Assembly (NCBI GenBank): GCA_037127255.1
Contig: JBANSL010000017.1
Span: 45,889,745 to 45,953,744, forward strand
DNA: 64,000 nt
Reading direction: 5' to 3'
Origin: Persicaria tinctoria
Taxonomy: Eukaryota; Streptophyta; Magnoliopsida; Caryophyllales; Polygonaceae
Below, one piece after another: positions 44,641-57,145 of the stretch. Position numbers and translations under genes: made by a program. The notes under the pieces were generated by a model, which saw only the letters and a list, made by a program, of their open reading frames with translations, searched no databases and had not been told where the DNA came from. Within the stretch, counting starts at the first letter, position 1. Every line of letters starts with the position of its first letter.

Positions 44641-44930
44641 TCATTTTTCATTAAATAAAATAATTGTCTCTTTTAGTGAATCTTTCCACTTTTAAATAAT
44701 AGTTTAAATGCATTATATAGATAAATGTTCAAGAGTATTAAATGTTAAAACTTTTAAACGTTAATTTATTGGAAAAAGCATTACCTTCCCATTAAATATA
44801 TATACTCCCCCCTTCCGGTTGAAAATGGTCAAAAGGTCAATTACTCATCCATTTTCGATTATTCAATATAAAGGAGTAGTGGGCAGTAATGATTGTGTTC
44901 AGTTTTAGATTATATCTTCGCTGTCTAACC
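44641..44930. other. AT-rich spacer, nothing recognised
   Basis: No coding or repeat signal beyond low complexity. Confidence 0.4.
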
Positions 44931-45311
44931 GTCCGGATCCTCTACAACATTCCTCACACCCCTCGCCCCTCAGTGCAGCACTTAATTATTTCGACTATAA
45001 ATTTACATCAAAAAAAATTTAAAAATTATTTTTAGGTTCTATACCCTTATATTAATATGTTTATAAATTTGTATCTTAAAAAATCACATTTTAAAAAAAA
45101 AAAATATATATAATATATTTTCTTAAATAATCGATATTTTATTTATCTAAAATTTAAAAGTGTAATTTTTTAAGATATAAATTTATAAACATATCAATAT
45201 AAGAGTGTAGAACCTATAAATATTTTTAATTTTTTTTTTCATTGTAAATATATAGTTGAAATAATTAAGTAATGCACCAAAGGGTGCGGGAAGTGTTGTA
45301 GAGAATCCGAC
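44931..45311. mobile_element. Fold-back MITE-like element with long inverted arms
   Basis: Left arm GGATCCTCTACAACATTCC and right arm GGAAGTGTTGTAGAGAATCC are near-perfect inverted complements. The complementarity continues inward (TTAATTATTTCGACTATAAA against TTGAAATAATTAAGT; GTTCTATACCCTTATATTAA against its counterpart near 45190-45215) to an AT-rich centre near 45115. Arms are about 170 bp. No clear target duplication was identified, so the superfamily is open. Confidence 0.65.
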
Positions 45312-46328
45312 TGCCTTTCTAATATTACCTCTCTTAAAATGTGTGAAAAAGTTCAAAAGGCCAATTATACGATACAGAGTTGCATAGGAAAATTCAGTAA
45401 TAAAAAAAAACAATCGACGTTTCCTATGTAGCTCAAGAGGCAAAACACATGCATAGGAAAAATCTGCTAGAAGTTGCTGTTGTTTTTTTTTTTTTAAAAA
45501 GGCATGTTCCCATATTTAATTTTTTTCCCCTCCGAATTTTTTAGGTATACCGCAGTTACGGAGCAAGAAATGCAATAAATTACGAATATTTGTGGTATAT
45601 TTAAAAAAATTAACGATATATTTAGCTTTTCGGAAAAAAAGCTATAATTTTCAAGGGGAGAAATGAACTTGTAAAAAAATGTGATAGCTTCTTTAAAAAA
45701 CAAGAAAAAAAATTAAAAATTAAAAGAGTGACAACTTTGGGGGAAAGGGGAAAAAAAAACAAGGATGCGAATTTGTGGAAATATCCAAAAGAAAAATCAC
45801 TGCAGGAAAATAGGGTGACAGGGAGGTTCTGGTAAAAACTCAAATTTACCCAGATCGGTTGATTGCCTTCACCTAGAGGCTCCATCCAGCTCACAGAGTC
45901 CAGAGAGACAGAGGAAACTGGGCTTTCAGCAAGTATTTACCACGTTCAGGATAACAGTAAATCACAAAGTTTGCCCATAAATGGAAATTTTATACGGCCA
46001 CACGCGGTCCTTCTTTACCCTACCCAAACAGAGCATAAGCAATCAACCAACCAACCATCAAAGCAAAGCAAGGACACTACGATTCCAGTTTCCAAACATT
46101 AATTAATTTAATTCATTATTCATATATATATTTTTTTTTTTAAAAAGAAAAAAAAAAAAGCACGTACACTAGCTACTTGTCTAGTCTAGTGTGCCCTTTA
46201 ATTAATTAGGAAATAAAAATAAAGCTTACTTTTAATTAAATAGTTTTGGCTGCTAAGGTTAATAATTCTTACCATATATATCTAGCTAGGTAGCTACTTA
46301 ATTTCACCCAACTAGCAGATGAGCGGAA
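45312..46328. other. AT-rich 3' flank of the SPL8-like gene
   Basis: A gene-free kilobase of low-complexity A/T runs. It presumably includes the SPL8 3' untranslated region; no specific terminator or poly(A) signal can be fixed. Confidence 0.5.
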
Positions 46329-47482
46329 TCAGTAAAACAGGGGGTTTGACGAAACGGAGGGCGATGCCTCTGATGAGTTATAACAGCTCGGCGGTTTGCT
46401 CTCTTCCACTGCCGCCGCTGTCACTGATGACACTGAGTGAGCCCTCGATTCTGATGGCGACCCTGATCAATTAACAAAATCAATGCCATCATCTGTTACC
46501 TTAAAAAGTTAGTTTGAATTACCAAAATCAATTCCATCAATTAATTATTTTCGATCTACAAATTTAATTTGTACCAAAAATAAATAAGCTCGATCTTGTC
46601 GTATTAAGGTCTTACTTGGAGTATTTTCAGAGCAAGAGGGTGAGTTTCTGACATTGTCGGTCCGGTGAGACTTCCGGCGGCGGCGGTTGTGATCCGCTAG
46701 CCTCCTCCTGCAGCTCCGCTTCCCGTTGTCAAATTCAGTCAAAAGATGGAACCTACAAATTAATTAATTAATTAATGTACTTGGAATTTTATATATATAA
46801 ACGTACTCGCCCGGCCAATTATCCGATCCATAATATAGTATCAACTACGGAAGTACCTGCTACACTGCTGGCAGAATCGCTGAGTTAACCCGGCGGCGAC
46901 GACTGTGGAGGACTTGGAGTGGAAGTCGCAAACCTTGTGCCTGCGGTGGTAGTGCTTGGCGTTGCTGAGGTCGGCGTTGCAGCCCTCCACCTGACACTTG
47001 GGCGAGTTGGCCGCCAGCGAGCCCCCGTCGACGAAAGGCCTTGAGTGGCGGTACAGCCGGCTCAAGAAGCCGCCTTCTTCGGCGGCAGAGAAGTAGGTCC
47101 GGCCCCCCAGCCCCAAATTCAGGCCGATCCGATCCAGACTTGAAGCCGAGCTTCCATAACCGGGCGGGTCGGGACCGGGCTTGGGGAGGGAAAAGAACGC
47201 GGCGGGTGAGTCAAAGTCGTCGGAAGAGGGGGCGGGTGGGTAGGACCCGCTGGGGAAACCGCGTGGGTCCGCAGCTGTGGGGAAGGAATGGAAGTGGTTG
47301 TTGGAGTGGTGGTGGACGGGGAGGAATGCCGGGGATACGAAGCTCGGGATGTCGATGGTGTCGACGTGGGAGTAGGTGCCTTCCGCCGTGTGTCGGTGGT
47401 GGTGGTGGCCGTCGTCGACGGGGTCGGCGGTTTGGGGTGGGAAGAGGACGGAGGAGGGGTTCCCCCACTCATATTCGTACAT
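46329..47482 (-). CDS. SPL8: SBP-box transcription factor, SPL8 type (three exons)
   Basis: Exons on the minus strand are 47482-46857, 46752-46616 and 46462-46329, with GT/AG junctions and continuous phase, giving 298 residues and ending TTTTACTGA. The start [11 protein letters not shown] resembles Arabidopsis SPL8. [19 protein letters not shown] (118-136) and the following RLYRHSRP are SPL8-like features. The SBP DNA-binding domain spans about residues 161-238, with the first zinc site beginning CQVEGC (163-168) and HKVC, a second with CQQC, and a bipartite nuclear signal KRSC...RRRRK. The first intron splits the SBP domain after CSR, the usual place. SPL8 proteins bind GTAC sites and act in anther, ovule and trichome development with gibberellin links (family knowledge). 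No miR156-complementary site was seen, as expected for SPL8. It is the only clear host gene here. Confidence 0.92.
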
Positions 47483-48240
47483 TTCTATATTATTATAATA
47501 TTATTATTATGATGATGAAGATGATGATTCGGTTAGATTGAACCTTTAGAAGATGTGGAGAAAGGAGTTCGTGGAGAATAAGAAGAAGAAGAAACAGTAA
47601 TGTGAGAAAGGGAGGGTTTTGTAGTTATATGCTTGGTGACCAAAGAGACTAGGAGTCTCCAGTACAGACTCCACCATGATCGTTAGGGACATCTACATTA
47701 TGTTAACCGATATTTCTGTTAAATCAAAGTTTGTTACCGTTATTTTCGATATTAGTGTAAAACTATTACTCTTTTTTATTCCCGGTTTTTTATCATATAC
47801 AGAACATAGATAAGAATCTAAATTAAAAAAAAAAAAATTTCCTACCAAAAAAATAAGTTACCCTTGAAATCTAATTAAAAAAAACTAAGCTAATTAAAAT
47901 TTGAAAAACATTTCTAAAATTTAGAAAAATCGTATTTTTATTTAGCACTTTCACACGTACACCGGTCGGTACACATAGACTAGTAAAGATGTCATACAAC
48001 CTCCCATATACCCACAATGTAACACTTAAGAGTTGTGTTTTCTGTGCATGATTTGGGGCGGAGATTAATTTAGGGGTGAAATGGATGAATATTATTTATA
48101 GGGATTATTTTTTGCGGGGATAATAAGAATTATTTTTAAAAAAATACCCTTGTAGGTGTTTGGGTAAAAAAAGATTATTTGTTGAGAATATAATGTGAAA
48201 TACCGCCCCATTATACCCTCACAAAAAGGGAGCCTGTGTA
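47483..48240 (-). promoter_or_regulatory. 5' untranslated region and upstream region of the SPL8-like gene
   Basis: Just upstream of the ATG are A/T/G microsatellite-like runs (ATT and GAT triplets, 47485-47530), including out-of-frame ATGs, and a purine-rich tract at 47575-47600. Beyond 47660 the sequence is AT-rich with no identifiable transposon. The exact promoter cannot be placed. Confidence 0.4.
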
Positions 48241-48303
48241 AGCCCCTTTGCTAATTGCTATCGACCTAGGTAGGAGAGTGGCTCATCACAGAGGAAGAGC
48301 TAC

Positions 48304-48588
48304 GTGGCGAGCATGACGAAGAAGATGATGAGAGAGACCGAGTGCCACAAGAGACTTATAGAGGAAGAGTATTACGAGGACGACGATGGCGTAATTCGTC
48401 TAGAATTAGGCAATGTTCGTTCACAGTCGAAGGAATGCTTGAGGGAGGGAGGGAGGGAGGGAGAGAAAGCGGACCGAGAGTATCTCCGGCCACGACCAAC
48501 GTTTGGAGAAGTCGGATCTGCGCGTAAGACGAATTCGAGATTGGAAGAGAGGGGAGGAGGGACGATCGGCATCGGGATTGTGTCGTAG
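48304..48588 (+). CDS. Hypothetical short ORF (94 codons), doubtful
   Basis: Charged, E/R/K-rich frame beginning MTKKMMRETECHK a few codons after the nominal start, with a (GGGA)n run at 48445-48470. No domain recognised. Alternative frames of similar length overlap it on both strands, so it may be chance in a GC-richer patch. Reported only because it lies in single-copy-looking DNA near SPL8. Confidence 0.2.
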   Translation: MASMTKKMMRETECHKRLIEEEYYEDDDGVIRLELGNVRSQSKECLREGGREGEKADREYLRPRPTFGEVGSARKTNSRLEERGGGTIGIGIVS

Positions 48589-48759
48589 GAGGTAATTTTG
48601 CCTCACCGGAGAGAAAGGTGGTCTCCGATGAGAGAGAACCAAACAGTCAAGGTCTGGTGCATGCCTGACATGCTTTCTTTGGGCGCATTTACTGTCTTTC
48701 TGCACTTATATTTATATCCTGATAAGCATGAATTGCATGTTTAATTTCTGCACTTCATT

Positions 48760-49250
48760 AGATCATCTTTATTATAGCAATATCGTATGTATATGTCTGC
48801 TTGTGGGACACAGAGTGCGTTGGGGGGAACTCGGTCTGACCTTGCCCGCACATATTTGTTTTTAGGTCTGTGTTGCAGTATGCTTGCTCTTTGCTTCTAT
48901 GGTGTTGGGAATCTCCAGGGCAAAGGCGAAAAACCTGTCTAACTCCGCTAATTTGGATAAAGGGTTTCTTGATTCTATGTTTTATCGATTTGATTTTTAC
49001 CCAGCCTTGCCGTAGCATGTTGTACCTTATTTCCGCTTTCGCCATTCCTTCCAAATGAATTTTCGCGACTTAGTTTTTAGAACAGGTTAAGGGTACCCAA
49101 CGACCCTTCAATTGTTTTGGGGCTCGGAATTCCCTCTTTAACATCACATTTTAAGGTTTGAAACCTTGACTCGTACCTGAATTGCAAGATCTGAACGAAG
49201 GTATCCAACCTTCAAAACGTAACCCTGATATTTATATTTGGGCCGTTACA
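48760..49250 (+). repeat. LTR fragment of the Tekay/Del-like family (plus orientation)
   Basis: The reverse complement of 518-980 aligns here and the segment ends GGGCCGTTACA at about 49250. The following bases are not a primer site, so this is a solo or truncated LTR in the opposite orientation to the copy at 518. Confidence 0.7.
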
Positions 49251-49478
49251 CATGGGTGTTGGAACTTCAACTGCTTCAATCAGAAACAAAACCTCTTTTA
49301 GTTGAATGCCAGCTGATTTAATAAGAATGTCAACAACACTTGATGCAATATCAACCTCTTTTTGTTGAAAGTCAGCTGCTTCACCATTTTTGGTTTTACC
49401 CCACTGATTGCAATCTGATGAATTAACTAAAAACTGAAACCGATTTTTGTCCCCTGTATAAAAACTAAGCCTAAACAA
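49212..49478 (-). other. Unrecognised coding-like fragment
   Basis: The part from 49255 to 49478 reads on the minus strand as a smooth, protein-like frame (KNRFQFLVNSSDCNQWGK; AADFQQKEVDIASSVVDIL). The frame then runs into the LTR end, so the original C-terminus is lost or this is an LTR-disrupted exon. I do not recognise the family. Confidence 0.3.
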
Positions 49479-49499
49479 CTATTCTTCGGCTGCTGAAAA

Positions 49500-50283
49500 T
49501 CAGATGCTGACAACCCCTACTTAATATCATCATAAACTTCGGGGTAGAAATAGATATTAGCTCAAGCATTAAATCTTTCCTCCAAAGGTATTCAATACTC
49601 TACATTCTACAAAACATAGACATGCAAATCATACCATGATGATCAATCATAGAAAGGAACACAAATATAATCAATAAGCACAAGATTGATGATAAATATG
49701 AATATAAATAACTAAATAGAACCAAATCCTCACAATCTAAACAACCATGTCTTTGAATCACATGCGAAACTATGAGTTTAGCAACTCATAGGCCAAATCT
49801 CTCTCTCTCTCTCTCTCTCTCACTAATTGTGTTCATAGTCTCACAATTCATCTTCTAATCTTTGAAAATAATGGAAATAACCTAGAAATATAATAGTATA
49901 ATAATAGGAAATAGAATCTTCGGTTCCGAAATCGTAATCGCTAGAAATCGGCCTACGGTGGGTGCCGCTTGAGGCATGGCGGGTGCCGCTATCTTAGTGA
50001 CGGAATTCCCTCTTTTTCCTCAATTGTCTTTAATGTTTGTGCTTCTTTGCTCCTCTCTAGCCTCTTGCTCAGCATCCAAATGCTCCAATACGTGTCTCTT
50101 AAGCTCTTCCAAGATCTCATCCAATCCTCGGAATGTAACTCTACAAAATAAACATTAAAAAGGCATAGATTCCGAACTCGAATACTTCACAAGAAAACTA
50201 TGAAACTAGACTCAAACATATGAAACTCCTATCTAAATGCAATAAGAAATACCTATAATGCGTATATGAAATATGCATCATCA
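49500..50283 (-). repeat. Family A-type LTR (minus orientation)
   Basis: The right end reads on the minus strand TGATGATGCATATTTCATA, like the other family A LTR starts, with the polypurine-like AGTGTGGGGGGATT beyond it. It contains the pair GGTGGGTGCC (49957) and GGCGGGTGCC (49978), 21 bp apart, and a (CT)n run at 49799-49822. The left boundary is approximate. Confidence 0.6.
49799..49822. repeat. (CT)n microsatellite
   Basis: Twelve CT dinucleotides inside the family A-type LTR. A (GA)n run lies at the corresponding place of the plus-strand copy near 37391. Confidence 0.9.
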
Positions 50284-50736
50284 AATCCCCCCACACTTAA
50301 CTCTTGTTTGTCCTCAAGCAACCATAAGACAAAAATATCATCTATACATCCCGTAGGAGATTCTTTCACAATTTTACTCATTAAAAGCAACATCATCAAT
50401 AGTGCAGATATAATCAAGGCATATAAACGTTATAACATGTATATATGGGATCAAGTTGCTTACATGCTCAAAAATCCAACCTTACGAAGGATAATGTGTA
50501 TCTCTCACTCTCATGTGTTTAAAGCATACACTCACCTCAAATCCATATACAAGCATCAACTCAAATATTGACATTTATATCCCAAAATCTCCACCGGATA
50601 CGTCAATGAAAAAATAAGGGCATCAAGAGTACTTTCGCTCAATGGAAACCTCCATAGAAGATTCCATTCGACGGGGAAGTAATGAGGCTTGGTAAAGAAA
50701 GATAAGGGCAAGGAATTGTATTTGGTCATGTGGTGT
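50284..50736 (-). other. Internal 3' fragment of the minus-strand family A-type element
   Basis: Continues from the polypurine tract with sequence similar to 8998-9200. It is interrupted at 50737 by the family C element. Confidence 0.5.
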
Positions 50737-52635
50737 TGATGTCCATGTTTTATGCCATCTTTTTATATCTATTTTAGCCCCTTATTCTGTCATTTTATAT
50801 AATTTGGGTTAGAATAGTACATAATCTATGTATTTTATGATTTTTTACCAAATTATGGAGTCTACACTAGTTTCTGTCTAATTTCACAGAAATAAGATGG
50901 ACTTTGGAGCTTAAAAGAAACTCATGAAGAAGCTAAGAATGGTGCAACCGGAGAAAAGGCCATTTTTCGGCATTCATCATTCTGAGTCAAGTTCTGATGT
51001 CTTCATGAGAGTTGTCGCCCTCGAAAAGATCTTTCTAGTGCATGCTTATATGCGTCAATCAGATGAATGAGGACTCAGAAAAATGCGTTTAAAGAACAGA
51101 GCAGAATGCTGAGAACTGAAGACTGGTTGATATCGACCAAGCCTACTCGATATCGACCAAATATTGGTCGAAAATTCCATAATCGAGTCAAATCGACCAG
51201 TGGACACAAGGACGGAAGAAGCCACTCAATATCGACCTACAGTGGTCGATATCGACCGAAGATAACTCGATATTGCCCTAGAAGCTGAGATCGACTGAGT
51301 CGAAGTGAAACCGAGGAAGTGACTCGATATTGACCCACTTTGGTCGATATCAACCTAATGCATGTGACGTGTTCAGATCGATTCCAAGCTCTACGCAAAG
51401 TTCTATCCAAAGTCCAATGGAGATATTCTCAAGAGAAGATTCCTTACACATAAAGACTTGAAGATTTATCTTTTTATCTTTTTATTTATCCTAAGGGTGG
51501 AACAATTAATTACCTTATAGGATTTATCTTGTTTTATCTAATTAGATTTATTTATTTCCTAGTAAGATTTATATCTTTCGGTAGATGATAGATATTCCTT
51601 ATCTTGATTAGCAAGGATTAAGGCCTATAAATGAAGCCCATGTGGCTAATTTTTTATTCATTCAATTCTAGAGAGGAGAAGATGTAGTAAGTAGAGAGAG
51701 AGAGAGAGAGTGGAGGCTGATTGGGAGTTAAGGAGCGAGAGCAATTTGTCTTCGATTGGTTGTAAGCTTTATTTAGTTTTATTAATGCAATTTAGTTTTC
51801 TTTTATTATTGATGTCTTTTCCTGCGATGAAGAGCGAGTACTCCACCTACTTCTATGGTTGGGGTGAGCCCAACGATAGCCATGCGTGCTTGAGGTAAAG
51901 ATTCGACCTTTATTATGCTTTGATCATCCACTGCCTTTTATATGTTTATTACCTATTTAATAGAGATCCATATTAACAACTTGGATTATAAACATAAAAT
52001 CTGTAGAAACAATTAGGGTTTCTTGAAAGAGTTTTCTAATTGTTGGAAAAGGCGAAAGCTTGATCCTTTGATGAGATTGCATGATTATTCTTCTTTATCT
52101 TGCCTTATTGCATGTTTGGTTATCGTTGTTGCAAACCCCGATCTTGGAAGTTTTCTTTCATACGTAGTTTATTCCAAAATTTACAAGCTTTGTCCTTTAT
52201 TTTCCTACTGTCCCCACTCAATATTGACCACCTACTGGGCGATATCAACTTCTGACTTTCGATCCAGATTGATCGCTGCTTGTTTGTGTTTCTGCAGAGA
52301 CTAGGTCGATTTTGAGCAAAGAGGTCGATATCGAATGCACTAGGTCGATATCGAGTCACCCTGGTCGATATTTGCCTGACGTCTGCAGAATCCCAAAATC
52401 GAATGGAACAGGTTGATATCGACTGCCCTAGGTCGATATCGAGTGGTCCCTTGAGGTCAAAAATCGACGTGAGACTTGCCGCTGCCTGAGATCCGCTGAC
52501 ACACTTCCTCGAGGATCGAACCTGACTTCCTTTTACTACATCAGGAGGAAGTCTTGAACATTATTTGCTGGGAACTGAATCGGTTTCTTTATTTTATTCA
52601 TATTTTATTTGCAATCTCGATTTCCTCTTACAACA
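50737..52635 (+). repeat. 5' LTR of family C (1899 bp)
   Basis: TATA box TATAAAT at 51626-51632. TCGA-TA-TCGA words form arrays upstream (pair at 51127/51147, more to 51350) and downstream (52306, 52325, 52345, 52365, spaced 19, 20 and 20 bp, then to 52445). A (GA)n run lies at 51693-51710. Confidence 0.88.
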
Positions 52636-52705
52636 AATTGGCGCCTTTGCCGGGGAAGCAATCATTCGTGCGTTAGGTAGTTAGATCTCACGTTTTTTGT
52701 AAGTT

Positions 52706-55496
52706 TTGTTCTACAGTTGTATGCGTCGTTCTGGTCAACCACCTGAGTTTGACGCCTTAGACGATCCGGAAAGCATTCTTCGCATCCACTCTAGATTAAA
52801 GAAGATCATGGTGACTGCCGAAACACAAGCTGAGTTGATTGAGAGGCTTCAGAGGGAATTAGCAGCCAACAATGTTGCTCTCACCGCTGAGAGAGCACGC
52901 ACTGAGCAGGAAGCTGAATGTAGGAGGCAGGCAGAAACTGAGCTTGCCCAATACTCTACCACTTCTGAGGATTACATGCACCCGACTCTTGTCGTGCCTG
53001 AATCGGCTATTCTAATCCCTGAAAATAACTTTGAAATTCGCCCTTCCTTCCTTATTGAAATAAAAAATAATGCTTTTTATGGAAGATGTAATGAATGCCC
53101 GGCCTCTTAAACATATTATAACTTTTTCTGACATGTGCCATACTCTTGCTGAAGGTACTAATCTAGAATATGTCAAAATGAAGGCTTTTCGTTGGTCTCA
53201 TGCCGGTCCAACATTGAAGTGGCTTGAAGGTCTCCCTGCGCGATCCCTCACAACATGGGCAGAGGTTAAGAATGCGTTCCTCAACAAATTCTTTCCTCCT
53301 ACAAAGACATCACTCCTTAGACAGAAGATTACTGCTTTCAAACAAAAGTCTGGAGAGTCGCTAGCACGAGCATGGGATCGATACAAAGACCTGCTGAGAT
53401 CTTGCCCTACTCATGGGCAGCCACCCTATGTCGTTCAGGAGATCTTCTACAATTCTCTTGATCTGGCCGCTAAGGATAGGATCAACCAATTCACGCAATA
53501 TGAGTACCTCACACATACACCAGCAGAGGCATGAGCTACAATCGAAGGCTGACCAACTTCGACAATACTTATGTGGCTCCTGCGAATTATGCCGAAGACA
53601 GCAACAATTATGCAAGGCCAGTCCCTTCCATGCCCCTCTATAAGCCTCCTAAGGAGATTGATCCAGATGTCAAGGAGCAGTACTACAGAGATCAGAATCG
53701 CAAGCTCCTCAAGCAAGTCATGTTTCTTTCTGTCAACCAACCCTGCATTGAATGTGGCTCACAGCGGCACACCACTTCAGAGTGCCCACATATAGAGCAA
53801 GTCAGGATGGTAAAAACTCACGAGGAGGTAGCTTATGCAGGGGTCCCAATCGCTATATGGGGGACCAAAGGTTCCAACAACCACAGTGGAACCACGGTGC
53901 CCCAAGGAACCCCCCACCATACAGAGCTCCAGAACATCTAGAAAGGGATCGGCGGAAGGATGATCTACAGATGATCCTCGATGAGATGAGGAGAAACCAG
54001 ACATAGCGGTAACAATCTACCAGCGCCATCCAGACTTAACTCCATGGCCTCAATACACGACTTGGGGAAATGGATATCTGGAAGAAAACATGGAGACCCA
54101 AATGGGTCAACTCATGCAACAGATCCCTAGACCAGCCGGAAAGCTCCATGGGCACACAGATCCCAATCCTAAGGGGCAAACCGGACACGTCGCTATTGTA
54201 ACGCTCAGAAGCGGTCGCAAACTGCACGAACCGGAGGTTGGTGAAGCAAACCAAAACACCGGAGAACAGGTCGATATCGACCAAGCACCGGTCGATATTG
54301 ACCACCATCAGGTCAATATTGACCCAATTTCTCCAAAAAACACGAAATCGACCACAGCAGGAGAAATCGACCAAAAACAGGTCGATATCGACCAATAAGA
54401 GGTCGATATCGAGGAGCCTCCAGTCGATATTGACTCTTCTGCAATGCCTCCGACAACTGATTCCGCTCCAAAACCAAAGAAGGTGCTTTCTTTCCCTTCC
54501 AATGCGCTGAAAGATCCCACTGCAGGTAGGTTTAAACGATTCATTAAGATGCTTCAGGAACTAAATGTCTCAATTCCTTTTACAGAAGCTCTTCAAGAGA
54601 TGCCTACTTATGTCAAGTTCCTCAAGGAAATCCTTAGCAACAAGCGATCAATCACATAATTCGTCGGCGACTGCAAAAGGATGGACTTCCCTGAGAAGAG
54701 ATTTGACCTTGGTAAGTTTTCTATTACTATGGGATTTGGACAATTTAAATATGAGGCATTGTGTGATCTAGGTGCAAGTGTGAGCATCATGCCCTTACCA
54801 ATCTGAAAAAAGGTGAAGATAGGTTCAATAGAGCATTTGGATGCCAAACTATACATGGCAAACAATACAGTGATCATCCCTACAGGTATGGTTGATAATG
54901 TCCCTGTCCAGGTTGGTAAGTTCTTTATCCCCGCTGATTTTCTTGTTATAGATTGTGCGGACGATCCTACTTGCCCTATTATTCTTGGTAGACCTTTTCT
55001 AGCTATTGCAGATGCCAAGATCAGCATCAGGAAGCGATTGCTCACCTTCGCGATAGGCAATGAGGTCTTAGATTTCTCTTTTGGTTCTACAAAGGAGGAA
55101 ATTTCATGGCTGGAGGTGAAGAGCATAGGCAACCACGGGGGTGAGCTGCAGACTTGCCAAGAGCCTAAGTATGGGGTCCCTGTACTCGACATCGACTATT
55201 CCGACTCGACATCGACTGACTCCCAGCCCAAAGATTTCTGTTTTGGGCACGAAAAGGTAAGCTCAGGTATAATCCCTAGTTCTCCTCCGTCCATTAATAA
55301 AAATAAGATTTTTAGAGGAGACACGGCCCCGTGGAGAGCTAACCTGCGTAGGAGAAGGACTAGAAGGAAGAAGAAGGAAGACAGAGGACTCTATGCAAGC
55401 AACCACCTATCAGCTGAGCTTGCATACTACAATCAGGACGTAGATGATCCAGGAGAAGGGCTAAGCACAAGAGGGCCCAACATTGAGGGCACCTAA
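52706..55496 (+). pseudogene. Decayed gag-protease polyprotein of family C
   Basis: Homologous to the 1142-residue family B frame in the same order. N-terminus MRRSGQPPEFDALDDPE (52721), gag core (53070-53534), zinc knuckle CIECGSQRHTTSEC (about 53746-53787), a VDID repeat block (54268-54440) and a protease with DLGASVSIMPLP (from about 54768) and IILGRPFLAIADAKI. It ends after an R/K-rich stretch at 55340-55380. Frame changes occur near 53100, 53530 and 53850, with stops near 54006, 54396, 54657 and 54804. There is no trace of reverse transcriptase. Not translatable as a whole. Confidence 0.8.
54268..54440 (+). repeat. TCGATATCGA array inside the gag-protease frame of family C
   Basis: Units start at 54271 (TCGATATCGA), 54292 (TCGATATTGA) and 54313 (TCAATATTGA), exactly 21 bp apart, with further units at 54381, 54402 and 54423. 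In frame they encode VDID or VNID every seven residues. The same word dominates this element's LTRs. Confidence 0.85.
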
Positions 55497-57145
55497 GCAC
55501 AAGCGGAGAAGTCGGCCTAGCGACTCTAAAATCTAGAGTATGTACATAAAACTTTTGAATTTTCTGTAGGACTTTAAAACTTTTGGTTTTGGTTTTGGTT
55601 TTGAATACTTTATGTGGAAAATCTTGTCTTGTGCGGAAACTAACAAATTATAGGTCGAAAAATGGGGATCATGTCGAGGCAGTCGATATCGACCTCTGAG
55701 GCGAAATCGACCAGAGTAGAGAAGACGAACTGGTTGATATCGACCATATTCACTCGATATCGAGTGTTTTGGTCGATATCGACCCAAGCCCCGATTTCGA
55801 CCAGCTGAACACTTGGAATCTGACGAGAATTGTGGTCGATATCGACCTACACCTAGTCGATATCGACTTCTGGCAACCTACATCAGCCTTATTTCGACCC
55901 TACAACATGTTATTCGATGAGTTCCTTCCTTTACCTTTGTTTTATTTTATTTTTAAAGTGAGGACACTGTATATTCTAAGTATGGGGTGGGGGAAGAGCT
56001 CATTATCATTATTATATTATTGTTTTTGGTTTTACATGGTAAATTTTGAGTGAATTTTTAATTTTTGTGCTAAACTCAAAGTTCTATGAGACATCTCCCA
56101 AAGCTTGTAAATTGTTCAAAAAAATAGTGTCATGGAAGCTTAATTAAACTCGACGATGCAAAATTAGATTCATTAGAGATATAGCATGAAATTGCCTAGT
56201 AAAGGGAAGTCACAATGAAGTGCATATTTTTATAAAAAAAAACATGAAAGGAGGTAAAATTTGAAGTTGCTTTTGACATGTTGCATGATAAGAGGATGGA
56301 GGACTTTATATTTCCATATAATGCTCATATTTTTATATTCCTCAGCCATACCTATGCTTATGCATCACAAAAGCCATATTATGCCTTATTTTCATATATT
56401 GCTCCACATAATCTAAATAACATTTTTTACCTTATTTCTCATCCGGTGATTATGTTGAGAATGATGTTACATTATGGAGATGTTATATGGTATTTGTGTT
56501 GTTGTTATCATTATTGGAGTTTGGTAGGAAATTGAAAAAAATAAATGGAAAATTTAATGAGTGAGAAAAAATCCGATCACCTCAGGAGATAAAGGTAGAT
56601 CGACCCTGCTTGCTGACATAATAGTTCGGTGAGATGGGACAACAAGGTGAGGAGTCCAAAACACTAAGTATCCGGGACCATTCATGACACCCATGTTTGC
56701 GACTCGCGAGAAGGCAGTGCTGAGGTTAGAGAGGTAAAAGCATTACATTGAAAAAGCATCGAGCGTAAGAGTGAAAGGTGATGAATCTTATGTGGTATGA
56801 AAATTTGGAAAGTACTCCGTTGCCCCGGATCATTAGCACCACATTGCCAAAAATTGCCAACCTTTAGCCTTTTACCAAATCTACTCCTTATTGAGCTTAA
56901 TTAAAGTCCTCTTGATTATAAATGCTTTGTTACATAAATTGTTTTTGCATAACCCTCCTATTGTGAGTAGATGTTGCTTTTATTGCACATGTATGAATTT
57001 GTGGCATTAGTACCTTTTCGATAATGGTAATTGATTGCAGGGTTATATGAGAATGAATCTATAATGTTGAGAGTTTTGTATTCTTCCTCTGAATGATCAT
57101 CCAAGTTATTGCTTGGGGACAAGCAAGCTTAAGTATGGGGTGATT
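55497..57145 (+). other. 3' untranslated region and polypurine tract of family C
   Basis: Includes another dense TCGATATCGA block (55680-55870), an AAGTATGGGGTGGGGG tract at 55979-55994 and the terminal polypurine tract at 57131-57143. It matches the family B region 21083-22579 in reverse orientation. Confidence 0.75.

Noticed and set aside
46329..47482. miR156 target site in the SPL gene
   Set aside because: I looked for the usual complementary site in exons 2 and 3 and did not see it; SPL8-type genes normally lack it.
47041..47541. Long plus-strand frame (166 codons) opposite SPL8
   Set aside because: It is the antisense shadow of the GC-rich first exon of the SPL8 gene, with Arg/Gly-rich meaningless sequence.
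54268..54440. VDID heptad repeats as a functional protein domain
   Set aside because: The same DNA word fills the non-coding LTRs, and in family B is read in other frames, so a DNA-level explanation is preferred.
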